Origin: Lyophyllum atratum
Lineage: Eukaryota; Basidiomycota; Agaricomycetes; Agaricales; Lyophyllaceae
Length of the DNA stretch: 64,000 nucleotides
NCBI GenBank assembly: GCA_014905825.1
Contig: JACGCN010000009.1
Location: 248,001-312,000, forward strand
Direction of reading: 5' to 3'
Made by a program: the position numbers and the translations under genes. The notes under the pieces are model-generated. The model was given only the letters and a program-made list of their open reading frames with translations. It was not told the DNA's origin and searched no databases. Positions 34,968 through 45,933 of the stretch are shown here, in pieces. Each line of letters begins with the position of its first letter. The first letter of the stretch is position 1.

Positions 34968-35862
34968 AAGTCACTTCCATTCTGCTTTTCCTCTTCCCTC
35001 GCTGCATAAACAATACGAGTCCCTATTAATGACACCTACTCGATCTACGAGGCGATATGGACGCTCACTTTATCTGCAACATTTACTTACCATAGACTAC
35101 AAATATAGTCCATCATCGACAACACGTATCCGTACACATATTCCTCGTAACATTCTGTAGCCATTTACGCTGTTCTTTACATCTTGCCTTAACGCCTCGC
35201 ATGTGACCTCGCTCACAATCAGCTCCGCAGGTGCGCCTTGATCATGATGTTACGCCGTTCGACCACTTATACTAAGGTCAATGCATCTAGGATTTGGAAT
35301 GCATAGCCTGCGGCGGCTCTTTGTGCTTCGAGCTGCGCAGAAGATATCTATCAGTACCTGAACGATTAGATTTCCCAGTTGATGATATCTAGGCTTTCCA
35401 TTCACGTTGAAAATCCTCAATTTAACCCCCCAATCAAGCCCGCGGCTGTGTTCTTCGACATGTGTGCACGGCCTTACGTTCCTGCGGCCTGGCAACGAGT
35501 GTCGAATCTCGATATACATCTAGAGAAATTGATGCATAGCCTCAATGCTCTGAATTGCGCAGAAGATATATCTCGGTACTTGTCCTTATCAGCCGTGCTA
35601 GTGCAACAGTTGAGCGATTGGGCCTTCCATCTGCCCGTACAGGTTTTCCATTCGGGGTTCAGAATCCTCAATCCAACCCCTCAACTGGGTCTCCGGCTGT
35701 GTTCTTCGACATGTCACGGCATACATGCACAGCTTGAGTCCTACTGGTGGTAATCATCATATAATAATGCGCATCTACCCAACACCATCACCAGAATCCA
35801 CACTCCTCATACCCTTTGCAAGTGGCTTCCGCGAGGACACTCGCCTCAGGGGTACTGATGCG
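34968..35862. repeat. Gene-poor stretch with a degenerate tandem repeat
   Basis: About 35290-35480 and 35530-35720 share a diverged sequence in the same order: GATGCATAGCCT, GCGCAGAAGATAT, TTTCCATTC, AATCCTCAA, and GGCTGTGTTCTTCGACATGT. The two units are about 240 bp apart and show no protein motif. They may be remnants of a duplicated gene end. Confidence 0.6.
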
Positions 35863-36880
35863 ATGTCGACTGCGAAGAAGAAAAAACGGTTGTTTGCATT
35901 CAGTTCATCCCAGCCTCGTTCCTTCAAACCCCGCGCAGTCTCTTCGACGACCCTTGGAACCGATTTTGCACTTACCTGGCTCAAGGCGCTGCAACAGTCC
36001 TCTGTGTATTTCCTCCTCTGAAGAGTACCGTTGGAGGTGTATTGGCTATCTGTGAAATCGTCGACGTGCGTTTTCTCTACGTCCGCGGACCGACACTATG
36101 CTGAGGAGGGTTCGGTATACTAGAGGCTCAAATCAAACCAGGATGAGGCGAGAGCGCTGGCTCAACGTTCCCTAGAGATCTTGGAGGTCCTCGCCGTAGC
36201 TATCCCGGACCCCACCAATATCTCGAAGGACATGTTGGACAGGATTCTTCGATTTGAAGCGTACATAATCCATTTGTGTGATCTACCTGTGTTGGAGCTC
36301 ACCACGCACCACAGGTTACTCACGGAAATCCACGACACGATGAAACTTTTGTCAACCCAGAAAGGTATCGCGCGTCTCTTGCGCCTCAACCGGAACGAAA
36401 GTCAGCTGGCTCTATTCCAAAGGATGTTGGACGAAGCTTCTCAGTCTTTCATGGTAAAGATTTGCCTCGCCGCGGCGCTTGTTCACTTGGTCTCAACATT
36501 GCGTTGTCCTTCTTACAGCTCGGGTCCTTAGTGCGAAGCGAGATTTATTTGACAAATATGCACAAGGAGCTCGTTGTCACTGTTTCCAATGTGCACACCG
36601 AAAAGCAGGAACTTGCTACTAGGATGCTGAAGGACTCGACGGATACCAATGTATGTCTCAGACGTCGCTGTCACAGCCCTCAAAGCAGGAATAACGTGTC
36701 TTTTTGAGAACAGAACGCACTTCATCGTCAACTACGTCTTCATCAAATCATTGTTTTTTTATCCCGACCCCAAAGTATTCCGCAAGGGGGAATTGATGGA
36801 AGCCATATATCATACTATGATATCAGCGCACCCCTGGATTGTGGGCTTCCATACATCACGAAGATATCTACAAGCGTAGG
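35863..36880 (+). pseudogene. HeLo-like/MLKL-type N-terminal four-helix protein, frameshifted and apparently truncated
   Basis: Matches the N-terminal helical bundle common on Agaricomycete NLR-like and kinase-like proteins and related to HeLo/MLKL membrane-disrupting domains of cell-death effectors. After MSTAKKKKRLFAFSSSQ the frame reads TDFALTWLKALQQSSVYF and stops at TGA 36019-36021. One base off, it continues PLKSTVGGVLAICEIVD, the family hallmark. Next exons give LKSNQDEARALAQRSLEILE, SKDMLDRILRFEAYI and LFQRMLDEASQSFM, then LGSLVRSEIYLTNMHKELV and a fourth exon ending near 36880 (PQGGIDGSHISYYD). No NACHT, kinase or repeat domain follows. Either a degraded NLR-type gene or a stand-alone pore module that has lost frame. 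Confidence 0.65.
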
Positions 36881-37371
36881 TATGTGATGTATTATAGTGC
36901 CAGTTAGTGGTGCGTGGGTGGCTCCGAGAGGGACAGCGGAGTGGGGTCGATATGGATGTTCCAACAGACTTTCTTTCTTGGACTATATTCCCAAAGTACA
37001 CCGCCTGATATCTCGCGACACTTCGGGAGTGGGGTTGATTTAGACGCTCTGATTCATTGTCTTGGATGCTTAGCCAGAGAATGCAACTGAGCAGTTCGTT
37101 CCATGGTTTTGTAAAATGAATAGGGAGAAATACACTTCCTATACACGTTTGAAAGCGTACAGTACTCGAAGGGAGAATGTTTCCACGAGCTTCATTGGCG
37201 ATTTCAGACAACATGTAGTACAGCAGGGAAGTGCTCAAGAGCACTTGATGCTCGAAAGTAGTAGTGTGAGGCAAAGAAGGCGACGACAAGAGAGAGCCCG
37301 TATGGACTTCTCGATAGAAAAATGTTCGGGGTATGAGTTATCAAATCTGCAACTCACGCTTTGCACGACGA
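36881..37371. other. 3' flank of F-box copy 1; part of a duplicated block
   Basis: Bases from about 37150 to 37290 resemble 39060-39200 (shared words CGAAGGGAGAA or TGAAGGGAGAA, CACGAGCTTCAT or CACAAGCTTCAT, GATTTCAGAC.ACAT and AGGCAAAGAAGGCGACGAC). The tandem duplication of the F-box gene thus included its downstream flank. Confidence 0.7.
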
Positions 37372-38912
37372 TCATACATACTCGTCGAACATCCCATATG
37401 GTTTACTCCAGTCGGTGCAACCCTTCACACTCGTCAGGGCTGGACATCTCTTTGCTAGTGTGAAGAGCACATTATCTGTTGCATCTTCGAAGTTAAAGAG
37501 ATTGAAGGCAAGAGAACGAAGAGCTCTGAATTTCCCCAGTGCGGAAGATACGGAATCCTATCCGAAGGTTAGTCACTGCCTACAAATCGAAAACCGATGG
37601 ACGTACCAACGTCTCATTGACATCGATGAAACATCCAAGTGAATGTAAGCCTGGAGCGTATTTCGATAACTCGGTTATGCGGTCGGCCGTCACGACATAT
37701 CCTAACCAAAACACATCGCGGAGTAGGTCTAACTCTGTTAGGACCAAGCAGGATTTTAAAGCACTGTATATCCTTTCAAACCCGTGCTCTTCTTCATCGT
37801 CGTCAAGCTCACGCTGCATGAGGATCTTCATCTTGCTCAGACAAGATGCAGGGTACTGAAGCCCGGAGATGTAGAAGCACCAAGAGATTGTGCCCTCGAA
37901 TTCGCGGAGACTTGGGAATATGTCCTTAGGTAGACGAAGGTCGTCCAGACCCCGTTCGGAGTCGTTAATCGGGTTAGGCATTGCAAGAGTTACAATGTTA
38001 CGGTGATTGAGCACGATAAAAGAATGAAAGGGGCTGGGTATAGCTGAGATATCGCTGAGCCGATGGAGGTCTATGCCGGCAGCGCCACGCAATCTTAAAC
38101 ATCGAAGGTGAGGGTACTGAGTCTCGGCAATGCTTTCAAAGAACGCGTCCGCGTTCCAGGTCCGTCGTGGAAAGTCATATGAATCGATGACGCAGAGGTC
38201 GAGTGTTGACAGATCCGGGGAGGAGCGAACCATGTTTACCATGGCAGAGGGAAGCTCATTATTGATTGTATCTAATCCTAGAGTCATTATGGAACTAACA
38301 TCGAAGGACCAGTCCAGAATGCTACTCACACATATCATAAGCTGACAACCTAAGATGTCGTAGACCTGTAAAGCCGAGTACAGAATTCATATGTTCATCT
38401 ATCAACCAAATTATCAGCACGATACTAAAGCATGCATAGTCAGGATTGTTACCCTGTTCCTCGCCACCCCAATCGAGTCTGATGGACAGAGAGTCGAATT
38501 CAATACAATGTTCTCTGATGAGCATAAATGTCGAGGCGATCTGGCTATCTTCAAAGGATGACGCAACCCAGACTAGATTCGTCAACTCTGTGAGGTAAGG
38601 AATGGCGGAGGCTAATAGATCCAGCGCGTCCGTAGTGTAGTAGCCCTCGTCTGGGCCAATGCACAAGCACTTCACATACTCGGCGGCGTGTAGGTTATCG
38701 ATGATCTTACGAGTACGGGACGGTCCCTGCTCCTCGGCTACTCGCGAGGCAAACTCTAGCATTTGTTCGTCGTTTTTAAGGATGACCTTCCTGTAAAGCA
38801 GAGAAAAGGCCCATATGCGGAACTGATGAGAGCAGATGGTGATGTTGGCTAGTGAAGACAGCGGAAGATGGTCGAATGCAAGAAGGTACAGCTCTGGAGG
38901 CCAGGACAGCAT
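37372..38912 (-). CDS. F-box-like protein, tandem copy 1
   Basis: Putative substrate receptor for an SCF ubiquitin ligase, of the class greatly expanded in mushrooms. The N-terminus MLSWPPELYLLAFDHLPLSS, followed by CSHQFRIWAFSLLYRKV, is an F-box-like motif. The rest is Leu-rich with irregular repeat character (LRHLRLSAYDM, LSTLDLCVIDSYDFP, HLRCLRLRGAAGIDLHRLSD, LREFEGTISWCFYISGL). Two introns are inferred: one near 38310-38340 (GTGAG donor) and one at about 37570 (after NETL). The last exon reads LGKFRALRSLAFNLF and ends at TGA 37374-37372. The full-length neighbour at 39286-40810 has the same structure. Confidence 0.78.
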
Positions 38913-39285
38913 GTTCGAGATCGGTTCAGGATCGTTTTTGAGTCACTTGTGGGAATTTGGGCCACATCAGTCAACGTTCACTCAGCGCCTAAAAATTTCA
39001 AGCTCAGAGAAGCCTTTCAAGTGGTCCTAAGTTCTAACATCGTGTTCTCTTTACTTACTGTACACACCGAAAAAAGTACGTTACTTGAAGGGAGAACGTA
39101 TCCACAAGCTTCATCCACGCCGATTTCAGACGACATATCCATCAGATGAGGGCTTAGAAGCATCGGAAAGACTTTCCGGAAGTAAGGGGTGTGAGGCAAA
39201 GAAGGCGACGACAACAGAGAGCCAGTCCGGATTCTCAATAGCTAACATGAATGATGAGATCCACAGTCGGTGCTTTATACAACGA
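38913..39285. other. Spacer of the duplicated F-box block
   Basis: Promoter of copy 1 and 3' flank of copy 2. The part 39060-39200 is the duplicate of 37150-37290. Confidence 0.6.
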
Positions 39286-40810
39286 TCATACATATACATA
39301 CTCGAACACCTCATGTAATTCATGCATATGGCTCTCGACTGAGTCCTTCACACCTATCAGGCTTGGGCATTTCTTTGCCAACGTGAAGAGCACAGTATCT
39401 TCTTGCACTTTGAAGTAGGAGTGATTGAAGGCAATAAAACGCAGAGCTCCGAATTGCCCCAGTGCCGAAGATATAGAATCCTATACGAAGGTTATTCGCT
39501 GCCGGCAAATAAAAACTGATAGACGTACCAATGTCTCATGGAGATCGATAAAACATTGAAGTGAACGTAAGCCTGGAGCGTGTTCCGACAATACTCTTAT
39601 GCGATCGGCGGTCAGGAATATGTCGTTGCAGCGTATGTCTAACTCTGTGAGGACCAAGCATGATTTTAGAGCACCGTGGACCCTTTCACAAGCGAGCTCT
39701 TCACCATCTTCGTAAGCCGAACCCTGTATAAGGAACTTCATCCTGCGCAGACGAGATGCAGGGTAGTGAAGCCCAGAGATGTAAAAGCACCAAGAGATGG
39801 TGCCCTCGAACTCGCGGAGACTTGGGAACATGTCCTTTGGTAGACGAAGGTCGTCCAGACCCCGTTCGGAGTCGTTAATTGGGATAGGCATTGCAAGAGC
39901 TACAATGTTACGGTGATTGAGCACGATAAAAGAATGAAAGGGGCTGGGGATAGCTGAGATATCGCTAAGCCGATGCAGGTCTATGCCGGTAGCGCCATGC
40001 AACTTCAAACAACGAAGATGAGGATATTGAGTCCCCTTGATGCTTTCAAAGAATGCGTCCGCATTCCAGGCCCGTGGTGGAAAGCCGTATGCATCGGTGA
40101 TGCAGAGGTCCAGCGTCACAAGATCCGGGGAGAAGCGAACCATGTTTGTCATGGCAGAGGGACGCTTGTCATCTTCTGAATCTAGGTTCTGGAGTCATTA
40201 CAAAACGAACATCGAAGGGCCGCCTAGAATGCTGCTCACACCAGTAGGGAGCTCGCAGCGCGAGGTGTCGTAGACCTTTGAAGACGAGCACAGAATTTGT
40301 ATGTTCATCTATTGGATAGATCAACACCACAATACTAAAGCATGGATAGTCAGGATTTTTACCTTCTTCAACGCCAATCCAATTAAGGTTCATGGACAGA
40401 CAGTCGAAGTCAAGGCAATATTTTCTTATGAGCATAAAAATCGAAGCGCTATGGCTACTCTCAGAGGTGGAGGCAACCCAGACTAGCTTCTTCAGTTTCG
40501 TGAGGTAAGGAATGGCAGAGGCTAATGGATGCTGCGCCTCCATACAGTCGTACGCAATGCGCAAGCACTTCACATACTTGGCGACGTGTAGGTTATCGAT
40601 GATATTACGGATCTGGGACGGTCCCTCCTCCTCGCTCACTCGCGAGACAAAGCTTTCCATCTGTTCGGGGCCTCGGATGTCGACCTTCCTGTAAAGCAGT
40701 GGATAGGCCCATATGCGGAACTGATGAGAGCAGAGAGTGAGGTTGACTAGTGAGGACAACGAAAGATGGCCGAATGCGAGAAGATACAGCTCTGCAGGCC
40801 AGGATAACAT
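39286..40810 (-). CDS. F-box-like protein, tandem copy 2
   Basis: Paralogue of the gene at 37372-38912, offset about 1.9 kb, in the same orientation. The start MLSWPAELYLLAFGHLSLSS and CSHQFRIWAYPLLYRKV form the F-box-like part. The middle block from YPHLRCLKLHGATGIDLHRL to LREFEGTISWCFYISGL is nearly identical to copy 1 in both DNA and protein, while the N-terminal half and the end differ more (LGQFGALRFIAFNHS, ending EVFEYVYV). The contrast suggests gene conversion or recent selection acting unevenly. Its start lies 163 bp from that of the divergent gene at 40974. Confidence 0.78.
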
Positions 40811-40973
40811 GTGGTTTCGAGTTGCTCGGAGGCCTTCAGCAAGTTGGTGTACACACGCTCACTCGGACTCGTCGGAGAGCGCCGATTTTTTTCAAGCTCA
40901 GAGAAGTGATGACCGCGGCAGATTTGCTGTAGGGTCATATATACCCCAGTGACGCCTGATCTCGAACTCAACG

Positions 40974-41567
40974 ATGGCTGAATCCCCCGACTCTCGTCCA
41001 GAGGCCTCACAGGATAGTGTTACAGACTCAGACTTGGTACCAAATCGCCTATACGCAGTCCTTACCTATCGAGGGGATCTGGCAGCATGGAACTGGGCTT
41101 TCTACGTTCCCAACCCCTCCGTCTTTCCTATCGGCGCATCTGGCACACTATACCATGTCATTGACTCGGCCACAGAATGGAATTTCGAAATAATCACCAA
41201 GGACATCGTCTCCTCACCTCTCGCTGTCGCAATCGTTCTCCTCGGTGACGTAGGGTTCTTGGGAAGTTACGAGGATATTGTTGGGCCGGACAGTCTGTTG
41301 CCCATATTCAAGACCGTGGCCATTCCTGCAGCTGGATCTGCCATTCATCCCGCCGAATTCAGCTCACGCACTTGGTTCTTGGACGCGATCTGTATCCTGC
41401 ATGATTGTGGGGTGGTCACGTGCGACGACGTTTGGCTGCTGGAGAGGGAGATGAGGCGGTTTGCATTCACAGCGATGGACAAGTACTTACAGAATAAAGG
41501 TATGCGGTTCATCTTAATTGACGGTGAGAAGGTTCACGAACGGATCGATAGGTTGGACTGCGTATAA
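40974..41567 (+). CDS. Single-exon protein of unknown function
   Basis: 197 residues in one exon, unusual here since nearly all other genes have introns. After a polar N-terminus (MAESPDSRPEASQDS) it reads NRLYAVLTYRGDLAAWNWAF, GASGTLYHVIDSATEWNFE, PLAVAIVLLGDVGFLG, SRTWFLDAICILHDCGVV and WLLEREMRRFAFTAMDKYL. This order (a chain near Leu-Tyr..Tyr..Trp, a ..YHV.. strand, and Thr-Trp-..-Asp-Ala-..-Leu later) is like a family of small Agaricomycete hypotheticals (DUF6914-like), a weak resemblance from memory. No signal peptide or membrane helix. The upstream sequence TCATATATA at about 40937 may be its TATA box. Confidence 0.65.
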   Translation: MAESPDSRPEASQDSVTDSDLVPNRLYAVLTYRGDLAAWNWAFYVPNPSVFPIGASGTLYHVIDSATEWNFEIITKDIVSSPLAVAIVLLGDVGFLGSYEDIVGPDSLLPIFKTVAIPAAGSAIHPAEFSSRTWFLDAICILHDCGVVTCDDVWLLEREMRRFAFTAMDKYLQNKGMRFILIDGEKVHERIDRLDCV

Positions 41568-43262
41568 ATCGGAGCAGTGCTCCTGATGATACTTAGCATC
41601 GTCTGGTCGATGTCAATCTTCCAGGCGTAACTTCTTTGCAGTGAGGCCTTCGTCGTTCCACCTGGTCCTATTTTCCTGACGGTTCACTCAGCAGTTCAAG
41701 ATCTAGATATTGCGCATCAAGCAACATCCTCTATCTTCAGAGAGCCCCTCTCCTCTCCACGATAGATCGCTTTCCGGTGACAGGGGCTTCGATATTCTTA
41801 TTCTAATTCTGGGTTCGGTTCCTGGGGTCTTCCAAGAAGGACGAGCATTAACAACGAGGGCTGGTTGAAGAGAGATACAAATTTCCTTTTTAGAGGTATT
41901 TATCTTGGGGTCTTTATAGTACTCTGTCACGCAGACGGACAGTACGTATGGATGCTGGGTCCGAGAATGGGTTGGTCTTGGAAGAGACGTTACCAACTGG
42001 TGATACCTGTGCTACCATGTAGTCTAATGGTCTTCATAGTTCCGCATAGCCGATATATACCTCCTTCAGGTACGAGATCACACGAACATGGTTTATGCCC
42101 TCTCAGTTGCGCGATGAAAACTAGCCGTGTGACTACGACGGGTTAGAAGGTCAGCTATAACGTTCGTAACAACTCTACGTGTCGCTGCTGGAATGATTAT
42201 AGAACTTCAATCATTATTCCATCCTCGCGGCGCAAGCGCCAATCCCCGACTCTCAGACTGCTACCAATAAGTGTTTGATGTGTATCTATGTACGTGCTGA
42301 GCATATTTTATTTATTACGCGCGCATAAGTACGATTGTTAAAAGATACAAGTTGTGTACCTGTACATAATTCAAAACAGGACAACGGACGGTTCCTGTTC
42401 ATATTCTTCTTTCATATCTCCAGGAGGGCTTGGGAAAATTGTCCGAGATACATCCTCATGCCGTCGGCATCACACAGAGGGACAACATCTTGGATATTAA
42501 GAAACAATCCTGTTTCTTCCTTCGACTTCGTCTATGAGCTAGGTCGAACAGAGTGTATTCGTCAAATTCTCCATCAAAACACTGGAGGGGAAGACTTTCG
42601 AGAACATCCTAGAACATTCCTATGTAACACGTGACGTGCATGTGGAGTTGGCAGGACAATTCATAACTCGTAGGGCGCCGTGCCGTCGCAAAGCCTGCTA
42701 CTCCTCTTTAGGCATTGGACAATGTAATATAATGCTTATCTTAGGATACCGTGCCTTGTGCGCCGTATGCAGGATTGCGCTGTGGTAACACTGCGGGCAT
42801 GGGCTTATATAGGTTCCGATTTTCGTTCTCACATGTCCAAGGTAAAATCCTTGTAAAACCCACGTCTTTCTCAATGATATCATCAGTTGTAAAAGCCACG
42901 TTTCTACACCCCGGGGCGACTCCTCATGATCGATCATGTTGAGAGGAACTCGCTTCGAGTATCGCAGAATGCCAAAGAGTTCTGATAGAATTACATAGAG
43001 ATATAGAGTTACTGTATTTTTTCGCGTACAAGATTTATAGAAGTTGCCACCGCATATCTGAGCGATCGGAAGTCGCTTCATGAACGCCCGGCACAAGTGA
43101 GATTCGGACGGAAGGACTAAGCGCAAAGTAATTAAATAATGTACCAGTAAATTACACTAGCTTCGAATGTTGTTGCAGTCTTTTACTTAACCCACGATCT
43201 GCTGAAACTGAGAATGTGTCCAGACAATTCTTAACCGCGACCGCGACATGTTTCGTTACCAA
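41568..43262. other. Intergenic stretch left of the Plavaka element
   Basis: No gene supported. Frames such as 42698-43126 on the minus strand show no family motif, and no inverted ends were found inside. Confidence 0.4.
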
Positions 43263-43560
43263 TGTCGGAGATTTTTCAAAACAGGGATCAGGCGTGATCA
43301 GTCCTGATTAGGACTGTTCAGATTTCCCTGATTATCAGAGCTGATTCGTGCGACGTTTTCTAATCAGTGTGAGAGGATTTCTGATCAGGCTGTGCGGGTT
43401 TCTGATCAGATTCGACGTTCGGATCAGGCCCACAGAACTTATCAGGCATAGGTAATGATCAGGCCTGAAGGGTCACGCTGACTGATCGGGCCAGTTCCTA
43501 CCGAACAATCTCATCAGGACTGATCAGAGTGACCGCATCTGAACCAAATAAATCAGTGGC
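43263..43560 (+). repeat. Left end of Plavaka element with subterminal TGATCAG repeats
   Basis: Inverted-repeat start TGTCGGAGATTT, then repeated palindrome-like words (TGATCAG, CTGATCAGG, GATCAGGC) through about 43535. Confidence 0.75.
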
Positions 43561-43780
43561 AATGAGCCTTGACGATAGTCCTGTGTTACTGATTCTAGCT
43601 AGTAGTTCTTCATTGACTTTACCTATTGACTGTAGTGCTAGTTAGTAGTGGTTTTTATTGACTTACCTATTGACCGTGGTGTATAGAATGGTTACTTAGC
43701 TAGATGTGTTAGCGGACTTGTAGTATTCTGTGAATATTTGATTAGTCAGCAGGTGCTTTAAACTTTGGAAAATTGACTTA

Positions 43781-43857
43781 CGGCGGTTTCGAACCCGAGA
43801 CCTCGCGCGAGGGTTTCATACTCATGACTGGCATACTTACCACTATACCAAACGGAC
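43781..43857 (-). other. tRNA-like (SINE or pseudo-tRNA) sequence
   Basis: The minus strand has an intact A box (TGGTATAGTGGTAAG) and B box (GGTTCGAAACC) at tRNA-like spacing. It starts GTCCGTTTGG, like fungal tRNA-Pro/Gly 5' ends, and has a compact hairpin CCTCGCGCGAGG where an anticodon arm would be. Acceptor and T stems do not close, so it is not a working tRNA. It may be a decayed tRNA, a SINE head or a Pol III-driven small RNA inside the transposon. A short T-run follows at about 43770. Confidence 0.5.
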
Positions 43858-44063
43858 CATATATATCAACCGCATTTAGATCAGTTTATGGGCTCAACGG
43901 CAGGTGACCCCAAGCAAGACATGTCAATGACCTGAGTCGATAATAATTCACGCTCACCCTCAATGCATGTTCAGATGTCAGATAATGTTCCTGGCTCGCG
44001 TTCAAGGGCGAGCCATGAACAATGCATAAAGTTGGAGGTCCAGGTGATACAAAGACGTGCTAC

Positions 44064-45933
44064 CTAAGTTCTAGTATTGGACCGCGTTGCACGGGCAGGT
44101 GCTGGATCACCGGTCGCTACCTTCTTTTTGCCGCCGCCAGCCTTCTTGCCTCCACGTTTAGTACCTCGTGACGACGCTGAACCCCTCCCAGCTGACAATA
44201 CTGGATCCTCCATCGAAACCGCGCCAATCCCCACGGCAATTTCCTCGTCAACATCATCCTCGACCGCTGGTCCAAGATCCAAGTCTTCTGACGCTGAAAT
44301 GGTGGGTGCGAAGGCCGATAGGACCGCAGGAATCAAGGGAGGCGCTGCGGAGTTAGCTCCATACGTAGGGTGAGGTAAACTGGCGGGCTGTACAATGTTT
44401 GACACAGAAGGGGGAGGTGCTGATGCGGTTTCTTCGGAATATGGCTCGAAAGAAGACTGCGAAAGCGAGAGTGTAGACAGGGAAGGTGTCATCGTCAGAA
44501 GATCGTCACCGGAAAGGAAGATGCCGTTGCCGGACAATGCTTCGTCGCCCGCGAACGCTCTCATTGCTGCTTCCTCTTCGTCCAGCGCGGGATCTTCTGG
44601 GAACACCTCGCCTTCCTCATGTGCATCGAAGAACGATCCCGGTACACCCTTATACAAGTGTTCATGCCAAAAGCGAAGCAGTTCGTTGCTTTGGAGGGTA
44701 CCTGCGTTCTTCTCGAGGAAGCGCTTACGTACACGATAGTCGTGGCCATGCTGGATTTCTCCGGGCTTGCCAGCTTCTCCGAAATGAGTATCACCGGAAG
44801 CGAGGAGAACCACCTTAAGTGTCGATGTGAGCATCGAGAACAACACTGAGGTGAGAATTAGGCTCACCAGGCTCGTGCAGAGCGATATAAATCCGAACAA
44901 GTCCTTCTGTGGCCCCCATCGTATGCCAGCAGAGTTGCGTTGGATTTTCGAGCCCGACGTTATCCCACCAGCACCAAAAAGAATCGCACGGCCGGTCTTC
45001 AACAAGCCATGCATCAGCCTGGGAAAAATGTCGGAGGAGGAGAATTAGCTACATACCTTGATCAAAACCTGGTTCCGAAACATGGTGGGTCCTGGCCCGT
45101 TCTTCAGTCCATGATGGATTATAGGAGGGTACATGTCAGGGGAGACCGAGTTGACATCGAAACGCAGAAGTTTACGGAAGGCCGGGTCGGACCGCCTGCC
45201 TTCATATTCGCGAGACCAAGATTGTGTCGGGATGTCAGGGATAGACGAGAAAATGAGCGGAGCGTGATCTCGAACCACCTTGACGAGAGCCACTCGTCCT
45301 TGACCATGTTGATGAAGAAACTATGGATGATTCAACTTGTGAGATCATATTGCAGAGAAAAGAAGCGAAGAAAAGATGAAGACTGACAGCAGTGTGGAAC
45401 GCCGGCAGTTTCTCGAGGAAGGAGTGAAATTTGGGCGGCAGTCGTGTATAGAGCATAGATGCAACGTAAGCGGCGTATGCCTCGTCAGATGTGTACCTTG
45501 ATTGTACATCAGTGTCAACCTGGATAGAACCACTCGATGTGAAGGCGCTATCTGGCATCCACAGCGCATTATAGATCATGAACTTTTTGGCTTCGCTCGT
45601 GATCTCCTTCTTGTGGATAAGAAGGCTATCATGCTTGATCCAGTCAGTCTTAGCAGCCGTAGGGCCCGATGCGGAGGCAGGACCTTCGGCTGCAGCTTTG
45701 AGCGTCGCGTTTTCAATCCGAAGACGCTGAACATCTCTTTCGGCAGCATCGAGCGCTGTCTGACACATTCGCAATGCCTGTGTGGGTGATCGAGATAAGC
45801 TATGTTAAGGATAGGAAGACATTCCCATAGTACGAACGTTGCGTAAGACGTTGACGTTGGAGGTACTTGAGTCGAGAGCCACAGCTGCAGCTTCGAGAGC
45901 CGTATGATTCCGGTTGGGATTCAGAGTAGCCAT
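44064..45933 (-). CDS. DUF6698-like protein, cargo of the Plavaka element
   Basis: Start ATG 45933-45931; about four exons. The N-terminus is a coiled coil (LEAAAVALDSSTSNVNVLRN, ALRMCQTALDAAERDVQRLR). The middle has AAKTDWIKHDSLLIHKKEI, then PAFRKLLRFDVNSVSPDMYP. The C-terminal block carries GRAILFGAGGITSGSKIQ, RWG, ASGDTHFGEAGKPGEIQHGH, DYRVRKRFLEKNAG and ELLRFWHEHLYKGV. This pattern (..LFG..S/I..., G..WG, LSxDxxF..xGKxxxI.Y..DY..RKRFLE, LxxFWNxxLF) is that of DUF6698 proteins in Agaricomycetes. The tail is acidic/Ser-rich with a Lys/Gly-rich end (RGTKRGGKKAGGGKKK), possibly a nuclear signal. The intron near 45015-45055 is not cleanly resolved by phase, so exon joins are tentative. Function unknown. 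Confidence 0.6.

Noticed and set aside
43781..43857. Functional tRNA gene
   Set aside because: A and B boxes are present but the acceptor and T stems do not pair and no seven-base anticodon loop forms, even allowing an intron.
44077..44739. Plus-strand frames over the DUF6698-like gene
   Set aside because: They mirror the acidic, Ser-rich C-terminal part of the minus-strand gene.
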